From positions 1,116,001 through 1,180,000 of the forward strand of contig NZ_JABAIA010000001.1 in assembly GCF_012641275.1 (NCBI RefSeq): a stretch of 64,000 nt of DNA, in the 5' to 3' direction. Source of the stretch: Chitinophaga varians. Lineage in GTDB: Bacteria; Bacteroidota; Bacteroidia; Chitinophagales; Chitinophagaceae. Position 1 is the stretch's first letter, and each line of letters opens with the position of its first letter. Made by a program: the position numbers and the translations under genes. Below are positions 35,687-42,308 of this stretch, piece by piece. Under the pieces are notes generated by a model, which searched no databases, was not told the DNA's origin, and saw nothing but the letters and a program-made list of their open reading frames with translations.

Positions 35687-36059
35687 GGTGGAGATGGCGG
35701 GAATCGAACCCGCGTCCAAACATATTCCTCAAAAGCTTTCTACATGCTTATTTATGCATTGATTTGTCGGGACTTGGCAGGGGCACAACGAACCAACCTT
35801 GTCCTTATCCGTTTAGCTTCAGTACTCACTCACAGAAACCATGAGCACCTATCCCTATGGGTTTGATGATTCAGCGGCGGGAGTCGCATAAGGCGACAAC
35901 TCCAGGCGGCTATAATGGGTGTCTAATCGCTGATTAGGCAGCCATGGCGTAGTTAGATTCGCCAATTAAAGTTTGAATATTCAGATTAACGTGCTAATTA
36001 TCCAACGCACGACATGCTTACACTTTCAAAGACCTATGCTGTCAAAACCAGGCATCCCC
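35687..36059 (-). ncRNA. ssrA: tmRNA (transfer-messenger RNA)
   Basis: The 5' end (GGGGATG at 36059) pairs with CATCTCC near 35690-35696 to form the tRNA-like acceptor. The T-arm sequence CGCGGGTTCGATTCCCGC is present near the 3' end, and CC of CCA is encoded (positions 35687-35688). The tag frame at 35934-35963 reads GESNYAMAA followed by a stop, so the tag would be (A)GESNYAMAA. Known Bacteroides tags end ALAA with GETNY before, so this tag is of the same type. tmRNA rescues stalled ribosomes and marks the product for proteolysis with SmpB, which is not in the window. Boundaries are read from the acceptor pairing. Confidence 0.93.
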
Positions 36060-36073
36060 GATTTTTAGAACCA

Positions 36074-36081
36074 CAAATATA
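36074..36081 (-). promoter_or_regulatory. Candidate tmRNA -7 box (TATATTTG)
   Basis: On the minus strand TATATTTG matches TAnnTTTG and sits 14 bases before the tmRNA 5' end, a reasonable distance to the start site. The -33 region (around TTTCCG) is only weakly recognisable. Confidence 0.5.
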
Positions 36082-36083
36082 CG

Positions 36084-36118
36084 AAAAAAATATGGATTAC
36101 GGAAATCCCGTAATCCAT
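36084..36118 (-). terminator. Terminator after rseP
   Basis: The stem ATGGATTACGG/CCGTAATCCAT with a 5-base loop is followed, on the minus strand, by a T-rich tract (ATATTTTTTT). It lies 22 bases after the rseP stop. Confidence 0.8.
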
Positions 36119-36140
36119 ACTCTTCATAAAATCATATGAT

Positions 36141-37487
36141 TTAGAACCATTTGCTGATAATGTTCCGCCAGAAGTCGAGACCGTTGGCCAGCAGCAGCAG
36201 GCCAAACAGCACGATCATACCGGCAATCTGCGCATATTCCAGGAATTTCTCGCTGGGCTTGCGGCCGGTAATAATTTCATACAGGAGGAATAACACGTGC
36301 CCGCCGTCAAGCGCCGGAATAGGCAGGATGTTCATAAACGCCAGGATGATGGACAGGAAAGCCGTCATCTCCCAGAAGGTCAGCCAGTCCCACGCTTCGG
36401 GGAACAGGTTACCGATGCTCATGAAACCACCCAGCGATTCGCTCACCTTCACTTCTTTGGAAACAAAGATCAGGCGCAGCTGCTGTACATATTTCACCAG
36501 TTTGTCCACGCTCATGCTGAAACCGGCCGGGATGGCCTCCAGCAGGGTGTAGGTCTTGGTTTTGTAAGCAAAGAATTTGTCAGGGTCCTGTGGATAAATG
36601 CCCAGCTTGGCCGTTTCATCCAGCTTGACCGGGATCACCAGCGAGTCTTTGCCTCTTACCACGCCGATCTTTACCTCTTCGTTTTTATGCTTGCGCATTT
36701 CTTTGGCGAAGTCGGTGAAGTAAGGCAGCACCTGACCATTGATAGACACCATCTGGTCGCCGGGTTTAAAGAGACCGCTTTTTTCGGCCAGGGAACCTTT
36801 CTCAAACCGGTCTATGTAGTACGGAAAACGGATGTAGGCAAAAGGCTCCTTCTGTTTCAGCAGGGAACGGATAAACCCTTCCGGAATAGGGATGCTCAGT
36901 TCCTGTCCGTCACGTATCACTTCAATGCTTTTGGCTTCATGCAGGATCACCTGTCCGGTGATTGCGCCAAACTGCTCTACTTTCTGATGGTTTACGCTGA
37001 CGATTTTATCACCGTCGCGCAGACCAATGCTCTGCCCGAGGGAATCTACGGTAACACCATATTTCACGGCATCTGTGGGCAGGTACTTCTCGCCCCAGTG
37101 CCACAGGATCATCGCATAAATAAAGAAGGCCAGTATCACGTTCACCGTCACGCCGCCAATCATAATGATCAGCCGCTGCCAGGCGGGTTTGGACCTGAAT
37201 TCGTATGGCTGCGGGGGAAGGGACATCGCCTCTTTGTCCATACTTTCGTCGATCATGCCGGATATTTTCACATATCCGCCAAGCGGAAGCCAGCCAATAC
37301 CATATTCTGTTTCCCCTTTTTTTATTTTAAAGAGAGAAAACCAGGGGTCGAAGAACAGGTAGAACTTTTCTACCCTTGTTTTAAACAATTTGGCGGGGAT
37401 AAAGTGGCCTAACTCGTGCAATACGACCAGTATAGAGAGTGACAGTAACAACTGCCCGGCTTTCACCAATATTACCTCTGTTGTCAT
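36141..37487 (-). CDS. rseP: Site-2 intramembrane protease RseP
   Basis: A 448-residue M50B protease. The first transmembrane segment contains the active site HELGH (H24, E25, H28). A periplasmic part with PDZ-like segments (SLAEKSGLFKPGDQMVSINGQV and an earlier one around SIGLRDGDKIVSVNHQ) follows, and the conserved LDGGHVLFLL with the third ligand Asp is near residue 390. The N-terminal and C-terminal membrane segments are as in RseP/YaeL. It cleaves membrane-anchored anti-sigma factors and signal peptides. In this window the FecR protein is a possible substrate of such a protease, but this is family knowledge. It follows dxr, 85 bases apart, on the same strand. Confidence 0.93.
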   Translation of the reverse strand: MTTEVILVKAGQLLLSLSILVVLHELGHFIPAKLFKTRVEKFYLFFDPWFSLFKIKKGETEYGIGWLPLGGYVKISGMIDESMDKEAMSLPPQPYEFRSKPAWQRLIIMIGGVTVNVILAFFIYAMILWHWGEKYLPTDAVKYGVTVDSLGQSIGLRDGDKIVSVNHQKVEQFGAITGQVILHEAKSIEVIRDGQELSIPIPEGFIRSLLKQKEPFAYIRFPYYIDRFEKGSLAEKSGLFKPGDQMVSINGQVLPYFTDFAKEMRKHKNEEVKIGVVRGKDSLVIPVKLDETAKLGIYPQDPDKFFAYKTKTYTLLEAIPAGFSMSVDKLVKYVQQLRLIFVSKEVKVSESLGGFMSIGNLFPEAWDWLTFWEMTAFLSIILAFMNILPIPALDGGHVLFLLYEIITGRKPSEKFLEYAQIAGMIVLFGLLLLANGLDFWRNIISKWF

Positions 37488-37572
37488 TTACTTGTTTCTG
37501 CTTTAATCTGCCCAAGATATCGGATTTAACAGATATTCCGGCAAAACTATTTGTTAATTTTCAACGGTTATT

Positions 37573-38739
37573 TTAGATAACGATAGCATTAATAAGGGTT
37601 GCAGCGTGTTCACGTGCAGCCTGGTCGCACTCGTAGTAATCATGCAGCGTGGGCGTTTCGATGAACGGAATTTTGGCAATTGTTTCCTCAATTACCTCCG
37701 TCATCTGCAAGAACCCGATCCTGTTGCGCAGGAAGGCATGCACCACTTCTTCGTTGGCGGCGTTCATCACGCAGGCCGTGTTTCCGCCCTTGTGCATCGC
37801 GTCAATGGCGATGGCCAGGTTACGGAAAGTCTTGGTATCCGGCTGTTCAAACGTAAGCGAAGAATAGTTCCGGAACGAAAACCGCGGAAATTCGTTGGCC
37901 AGACGGTCAGGATATCCCAGCGCATACTGTATAGGCAGTTTCATGTCGGGAAGGCCCATCTGGGCTTTGAGGGAGCCGTCCACGAACTGTACCATGGAGT
38001 GGATAATGGACTGCGGATGGATCACCACTTCGATGTTTTCCGGGTGTAAACCAAACATCCAGCGTGCCTCGATCATTTCCAGCCCTTTGTTCATCAGGGT
38101 GGCACAGTCGATCGTTATTTTAGCGCCCATCCGCCAGTTGGGGTGTTGCAGGGCGTGATCTTTCTTTACATTGATGAGGAAATTGGGCTTTTTGCCGAGG
38201 AACGGACCGCCGGAGGCAGTCAGGATCACTTTTTCCACTTTGCTGAAAGGCTCTCCCACCAGGCATTGGAAAATAGCGGAATGCTCAGAATCGACCGGGA
38301 TAACGGGCACGTTTTTCCTGCGGGCAGTGGCCATCACGATATCACCGGCCACCACTAACGTTTCCTTGTTGGCCAGCGCTACCGGCGTACCTTGTTCGAT
38401 GGCCGACAAAGTGGGCGCCAGTCCGGCAAAACCCATAATAGCGGCCAGCACCATGTCGATAGAGCTCCAGGAAGCTACTTCCACCATGGCTTTGGCGCCG
38501 GCAAACACCTTAATGCCTTTGTCAAATAATACGTCTTTTACTTGTTTATATTTCTCCTCACTGCCTATCACAACCGCGTTGGGCTTGAATTTCAACGCCT
38601 GCTCAATCAGGAGGTCGGCATTTTGTTGTGCAGTCAGCACTTCCACACTGAATCTGTCGGGGTGCGCTGCTATCACCTCCAGTGCCTGTATACCAATGGA
38701 CCCGGTGGACCCGAAAATGGCAATTTTTCGTTTATTCAT
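37573..38739 (-). CDS. dxr: 1-deoxy-D-xylulose 5-phosphate reductoisomerase
   Basis: A 388-residue enzyme of the MEP isoprenoid pathway that converts DXP to MEP using NADPH. It has the dinucleotide motif FGSTGSIGIQAL near 9, the conserved LANKETLVVAGD, PVDSEHSAIFQCL (the metal-binding D and E), LTASGGPFLGKKP and MGAKITIDCATLMNKGLE, and a typical C-terminal domain with ECDQAAREHA. Length is normal for the family. It is cytoplasmic and essential where the mevalonate pathway is absent. Neighbours are rseP downstream and a GH3 family gene upstream, both on the same strand, as in many Bacteroidota. Confidence 0.96.
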   Translation of the reverse strand: MNKRKIAIFGSTGSIGIQALEVIAAHPDRFSVEVLTAQQNADLLIEQALKFKPNAVVIGSEEKYKQVKDVLFDKGIKVFAGAKAMVEVASWSSIDMVLAAIMGFAGLAPTLSAIEQGTPVALANKETLVVAGDIVMATARRKNVPVIPVDSEHSAIFQCLVGEPFSKVEKVILTASGGPFLGKKPNFLINVKKDHALQHPNWRMGAKITIDCATLMNKGLEMIEARWMFGLHPENIEVVIHPQSIIHSMVQFVDGSLKAQMGLPDMKLPIQYALGYPDRLANEFPRFSFRNYSSLTFEQPDTKTFRNLAIAIDAMHKGGNTACVMNAANEEVVHAFLRNRIGFLQMTEVIEETIAKIPFIETPTLHDYYECDQAAREHAATLINAIVI

Positions 38740-38802
38740 TACGGTGATTTACTTTATTAATCTTTCACAGTGATGTGAACGCTACAGTGGTCACATCTTA
38801 CA

Positions 38803-40302
38803 TTATGGCTGCACGTATTTGGTCAGTTCATCGGCCAGCTTTCTGTCATTGCTGAGACGGGGCACTTTGTTCTGGCCGCCTAGTTTTCCAATAGCCTTCA
38901 TATAGTCAATGAAGCCTTGTTTGCGTACGGTCCTTATTTTCAGGGGTTGTAAAATATTGCCGGTCAAAAGGTCATTGTAATAAATATTTTTCTGACGCAG
39001 GTTGTGGTCTACTTTCATGGCAAAAGCCTTCAGGTCTTTCGGTTCGTTTTCAAACTCCACAAACCATTCGTGGTAGGGCAGTTCACCGCTTGTCTGTACC
39101 ATGGGGGCGACTGTAAATTCGGTGATATGCACATTTTCTTCCGTAGCGGCTTTCATCAGGCTGTATTCCACTTCTTCCCCGATCACGTGCTCTCCGAAGG
39201 CGGAGATAAAGTGTTTGATCCTGCCGGTCACCAGCAAACGGTACGGATTGGTGGAGATGAACTTCACAGTATCACCGAGGTTGTATCCCCATAATCCGGC
39301 GTTGTTGTTGATGATCATAGCGTAATTTACACCGGTTTGCACTTCTTTGAGCGACAGTCTGGTAGGATTTTCATTAAAAATTTCCTGTGCCGGAATAAAC
39401 TCATAGAAGATACCGGAGTTGGCGTTCAGCAACAGCCCCTCCTGTTCCTGGGAATCCTGGAAAGCAAAAAAGCCCTCAGATGCGGGGAATGTCTCTACCG
39501 TATGGATCGGGTGACCGATAGAAGCCATCAGTTTGGCGCGGTAAGGTTCAAAGTTAACCCCGCCGTATACCATCACATCAAAATTTTTGAATATCTCTTT
39601 GATCTTCCTGCCATCACTACGTTCCATCAGGCGGTCGAAGTACATCTGGACCCATGGCGGTATGCCACTGATCAGGGTCATGTCCTGGTTGATGGTTTCC
39701 TCCACTATCCGGTCCAGCTTGGTTTCCCAATCATCTATACAATTTGTCTCATACGAAGGCAATTGATTGGTACGCAGATAACGGGGAATATGGTGATTGA
39801 CGATACCGCTGAGGCGACCGGTGGGAATGCCTCCTACCCTTTCCAGCTCAGGGGAGCCGGACAGGAAGATCATTTTCCCGTCAGCAAAAGCGGTATTGCC
39901 GGTTTCGCCCATATAATTAAGGAGGGCGTTACGGGCAGTATCAATATGATTGGAAATAGAATCTTTGGAAATAGGGATATATTTAACACCGCTGGTCGTA
40001 CCGGAAGTTTTAGCCAGGTAAATAGGCTGTCCCCGCCATAACACGTTCTGTTTGCCCTCTTTGATCCGTTCTATATAAGGTTTGAACTGCTCATAATCCC
40101 TGATTGGCACAGCTTGTCTGAACTCTTCGTGGGTACGCACCGCATCCAGCTTATGCTCATTTCCGAACTCCGTTTTCTTGCCTGTCTTTATCAGTTCCTC
40201 CAGGATGGCCTCCTGGTCTTCCACCGCCCTGAGCATTTCCTTCTTGATCTTGTTGTGTACAATAGAAGCAAATGGTTTGGCTAGCAGTGATTTAAACTTC
40301 AT
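38803..40302 (-). CDS. GH3 auxin-responsive promoter family protein (adenylate-forming enzyme fold)
   Basis: A 499-residue protein of the GH3 family, which in plants are acyl-acid-amido synthetases and in Bacteroidota are uncharacterised. Motifs include YLAKTSGTTSGVKYIPIS (the phosphate-binding loop of the ANL superfamily), MVYGGVNFEPYRAKL and ETFPASEGFFAFQ, and a C-terminal domain with LLVTGRIKHFISAFGEHVIGEEVEY. It has no signal peptide. The substrate acid is unknown; adenylation followed by amide formation is the family chemistry and its use here is not proved. It lies 63 bases upstream of dxr on the same strand. Confidence 0.88.
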   Translation of the reverse strand: MKFKSLLAKPFASIVHNKIKKEMLRAVEDQEAILEELIKTGKKTEFGNEHKLDAVRTHEEFRQAVPIRDYEQFKPYIERIKEGKQNVLWRGQPIYLAKTSGTTSGVKYIPISKDSISNHIDTARNALLNYMGETGNTAFADGKMIFLSGSPELERVGGIPTGRLSGIVNHHIPRYLRTNQLPSYETNCIDDWETKLDRIVEETINQDMTLISGIPPWVQMYFDRLMERSDGRKIKEIFKNFDVMVYGGVNFEPYRAKLMASIGHPIHTVETFPASEGFFAFQDSQEQEGLLLNANSGIFYEFIPAQEIFNENPTRLSLKEVQTGVNYAMIINNNAGLWGYNLGDTVKFISTNPYRLLVTGRIKHFISAFGEHVIGEEVEYSLMKAATEENVHITEFTVAPMVQTSGELPYHEWFVEFENEPKDLKAFAMKVDHNLRQKNIYYNDLLTGNILQPLKIRTVRKQGFIDYMKAIGKLGGQNKVPRLSNDRKLADELTKYVQP

Positions 40303-40586
40303 GCCCGTTATTTTATAATTGAGAGTATACGTTCATTTTTTGTTTTTTGATACGCCGATTTTGTTGATTTTGGAGGATTTCCAGCCATTTGTCAATAAAT
40401 CTGTCGATCAAAAACGCAACATCCAAAATTCAAAAGTATATAAAATTGTGTTGGGTTGTGCAGTAAAATAACTGTTTTTACCGCTTTGTCATGTCCTGCC
40501 GGAAAGCCGGCCGGGATGGCCCGGAATTTGTTAAAAAAATTTAAAATTCAAGAAAGTATGTATCTTTGAAAAGATTAAGTTTTTAT

Positions 40587-40631
40587 CCGGCTTTTAATAC
40601 GTATTTACATATATGAATTAAAAAAAGCCGG
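40587..40631 (+). promoter_or_regulatory. Inverted repeat in the rplU upstream region
   Basis: CCGGCTTTT (40587-40595) and AAAAGCCGG (40623-40631) can pair across a 27-base loop. If a transcript starts near 40575 this would be a leader hairpin; it could also be only the operator of a regulator. Function unproved. Confidence 0.35.
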
Positions 40632-40636
40632 AAATC

Positions 40637-40668
40637 TTTGTTCAATTGGAAAACAATTGATACTTTTG
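40637..40668 (+). promoter_or_regulatory. rplU promoter with an inverted repeat filling the spacer
   Basis: TTTG at 40637-40640, a 20-base spacer and TACTTTTG at 40661-40668 match the Bacteroidota consensus of TTTG-N19-21-TAnnTTTG. The spacer is almost entirely a perfect inverted repeat, TCAATTG-gaaaa-CAATTGA (40642-40660). The ATG of rplU is 23 bases downstream. Confidence 0.75.
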
Positions 40669-40691
40669 CGGAAATTATATTTTGGATAATT

Positions 40692-40994
40692 ATGTTTGCA
40701 GTTGTAAAAATCGCAGGTCAGCAATTTAAAGTAGAAAAAGACCAGGAAATTTTTGTACAGCAGTTACAAGGAAAAGTTGGAGACAAAGTGGAGTTTTCCG
40801 AAGTACTGTTAACAGACAATGCTGGTGCACTGACCGTAGGCACTGATGTAAAATCAGTAGTAAAGGCAGAGATCCTGAGCCATGTGCAAGGTGACAAAGT
40901 GATCGCTTTCAAAATGAAGAGAAGAAAAGGCTTCAGAAAGAAAGTTGGACACCGTACCCATTTCACTAAGATCCGGATCAATGAAATAGCTTAA
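40692..40994 (+). CDS. rplU: Ribosomal protein L21
   Basis: The start at 40692 gives MFAVVKIAGQQFKVEKDQEI, the canonical L21 beginning; the longer upstream frame is non-coding. The 100-residue protein shows the L21 signature near the C terminus, FKMKRRKGFRKKVGHRTHFTKIRI. It binds 23S rRNA in the large subunit. It is the first gene of an rplU-rpmA operon and is followed by rpmA after 53 bases. The strong promoter just upstream and its internal repeat suggest regulation at this site. Confidence 0.97.
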   Translation: MFAVVKIAGQQFKVEKDQEIFVQQLQGKVGDKVEFSEVLLTDNAGALTVGTDVKSVVKAEILSHVQGDKVIAFKMKRRKGFRKKVGHRTHFTKIRINEIA

Positions 40995-41047
40995 TTCATT
41001 TTAAGCTTATTATTTTTATTTAGACAAATTATTAAAGTAATTATACA

Positions 41048-41326
41048 ATGGCACATAAAAAAGGTGAAGGTAGTGTAAAGAACGGCCGCGATTCCCAGAG
41101 CAAAAGGCTCGGAGTAAAAATCTTCGGTGGTCAGCCTGCTATTTCTGGTAACATCATCGTTCGTCAGAGAGGCACCGTTTACCATCCCGGTCAAAACGTA
41201 GGTGTAGGTAAAGATTTTACCATTTTCGCATTGGCAGATGGTGTGGTTGAATTCAGAAAAGGTCGCGAAAACAAGACTTACGTTTCTGTTAAAGCATTTG
41301 ACACCACTGCTCAGGCAGAAGCCTAA
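41048..41326 (+). CDS. rpmA: Ribosomal protein L27
   Basis: A 92-residue protein with the standard L27 N terminus [22 protein letters not shown] and the conserved [22 protein letters not shown]. It starts directly at MAHKKG, so it has no Firmicutes-type pro-sequence needing Prp cleavage. L27 helps place tRNA at the peptidyl-transferase centre. It follows rplU by 53 bases and precedes the H1-like gene by 64 bases. Confidence 0.97.
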   Translation: MAHKKGEGSVKNGRDSQSKRLGVKIFGGQPAISGNIIVRQRGTVYHPGQNVGVGKDFTIFALADGVVEFRKGRENKTYVSVKAFDTTAQAEA

Positions 41327-41390
41327 TCAGTGTTAGCCATAAAGTTTTTTTATACCCAATATTTTTTTACTAACCCAAATTCAAAAAACA

Positions 41391-41786
41391 ATGGCAACAA
41401 TTAAAAAAGCAGCTGCTAAGAAAGCTGCGCCTAAAAAAGCTGCTGCTAAGAAAGCTGCTCCTAAAAAGAAAGCTGCTGCTAAGAAAGCCGCTCCTAAAAA
41501 AGCTGCTGCTAAGAAAGCCGCTCCTAAAAAGAAAGCTGCTGCTAAGAAAGCCGCTCCTAAAAAGAAAGCTGCTGCTAAGAAAGCCGCTCCTAAAAAAGCT
41601 GCTGCTAAGAAAGCTGCTCCTAAAAAGAAAGCCGCTGCTAAGAAAGCCGCTCCTAAAAAGAAAGCCGCTGCTAAAAAAGCTGCTCCTAAAAAGAAAGCTG
41701 CTGCTAAAAAACCTGCTGCTAAGAAGAAAGCTCCTGCTAAAAAAGCACCAGCTGCTCCTCAAGCACCAGCTGCTCCGGCAAACTAA
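41391..41786 (+). CDS. Histone H1-like lysine/alanine/proline repeat protein
   Basis: A 131-residue protein made almost entirely of Lys, Ala and Pro in repeats such as AAAKKAAPKK, with a short PAA-rich tail (APAAPQAPAAPAN). The composition and repeat match eukaryotic H1-tail-like proteins and bacterial relatives (Hc1/HctB-like) that bind DNA non-specifically. There is no Glu or Asp, so it is extremely basic. It follows rpmA by 64 bases in the same direction and ends in a terminator, so it probably belongs to the L21/L27 transcript. Nucleoid compaction is the likely role but could be an RNA-related one given the neighbours. The opposite-strand ORF here is a shadow. Confidence 0.85.
   Translation: MATIKKAAAKKAAPKKAAAKKAAPKKKAAAKKAAPKKAAAKKAAPKKKAAAKKAAPKKKAAAKKAAPKKAAAKKAAPKKKAAAKKAAPKKKAAAKKAAPKKKAAAKKPAAKKKAPAKKAPAAPQAPAAPAN
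41400..41715 (+). repeat. Coding tandem repeat of the H1-like gene
   Basis: Repeats of about 30-33 bases, built on gctgctaagaaagctgct and cctaaaaagaaa blocks, encode the KKAAPKK pattern. The near-identity of the codons makes this stretch prone to slippage, so the copy number may vary between strains. Confidence 0.8.
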
Positions 41787-41816
41787 GATCGGATTTACAA
41801 AATGTAGTTATAAAGG

Positions 41817-41843
41817 TCCCGGCTTCTACGCCGGGATCTTTTT
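41817..41843 (+). terminator. Terminator after the H1-like gene
   Basis: TCCCGGC/GCCGGGA stem with a 6-base loop is followed by a run of six T (41838-41844), 30 bases after the stop. Confidence 0.85.
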
Positions 41844-41863
41844 TATTGCCCGCTTGCAGCGGT

Positions 41864-41883
41864 CCCAGGGCTTCAGCCCTGGG
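41864..41883. repeat. Intergenic palindrome, copy 1
   Basis: CCCAGGGCTTCAGCCCTGGG is a hairpin-forming palindrome. A flank CTACGTT lies on its right side. See copy 2. Confidence 0.75.
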
Positions 41884-41994
41884 CTACGTTGTGTTGTAGT
41901 TTTTCTTTTACGAACAACCCTTAGTTCATACTTAGATACTGTTCTTTGCAGCTTGAAAGCATTTTAGCATTTTTCACCTGTTATTGTACCGTGA

Positions 41995-42205
41995 CACGGT
42001 TTTCCTGCCCGTCATAAATGTTTTCTCTGATTTAAAGCTATTCCTCCTGTATTTCACGCCCCCTCTACACGGTTTCCTTCCACAATAAATGTCTTTTCTT
42101 TGGCTTAAAGCTATTCCTCTGTATATCACTGCTACATACACCATTTTCACACTACAATAAACCTCTTTCCTGATACCAGCCTGTTTCCCTGATACCCAAT
42201 ACTCA
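41995..42205. repeat. Degenerate tandem repeat, about 72-base units, three copies
   Basis: Units starting at about 41995, 42068 and 42139 share CACGGTTTTCC/CACGGTTTCC, the block TTAAAGCTATTCCTC, and an ATAAATGT..TTTCT middle. The first two copies are close; the third is worn. Nothing coding is evident. Confidence 0.6.
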
Positions 42206-42261
42206 TAACCATATCCCTCCTGAAAACCCTCCCCGAAAAAACAGCACGGCACAAAACGTAG

Positions 42262-42281
42262 CCCAGGGCTTCAGCCCTGGG
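42262..42281. repeat. Intergenic palindrome, copy 2
   Basis: The same CCCAGGGCTTCAGCCCTGGG as at 41864, but with the flank AACGTAG on its left, so the flanks of the two copies are inverted around the tandem repeat. Confidence 0.75.
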
Positions 42282-42296
42282 AATGCATGGAATTCG

Positions 42297-42304
42297 TATT
42301 TTTA
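42297..42304 (+). promoter_or_regulatory. Candidate -7 box next to the PolX gene start
   Basis: TATTTTTA differs from TAnnTTTG at the last base and lies only 4 bases before the ATG. If used, the mRNA would be leaderless or nearly so. Confidence 0.35.
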
Positions 42305-42308
42305 CCAC

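Larger units (their letters stand above)
40303..40691. other. Divergent intergenic region between the GH3 gene and rplU
   Basis: 389 bases with the promoter of rplU on the right (listed separately) and presumably the GH3-operon promoter on the left. A second TAnnTTTG match (TATCTTTG, 40561-40568) lies upstream of the hairpin noted at 40587-40631, but its -33 spacing is wrong. Confidence 0.6.
41787..42308. other. Intergenic region between H1-like gene and PolX gene
   Basis: 522 bases. It holds a terminator, two copies of an intergenic palindrome, and between them a degenerate tandem repeat, each listed separately. No gene is credible; an antisense frame of 92 codons is only the repeat. Confidence 0.75.

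Noticed and set aside
41370-41762. Minus-strand ORF of 130 codons rich in Ser and Phe
   Set aside because: It is the exact antisense of the H1-like repeat; the composition is the shadow of Lys/Ala codons.
41974-42252. Minus-strand ORF of 92 codons
   Set aside because: It only reads through the degenerate 72-base repeats and has no coding character or family resemblance.
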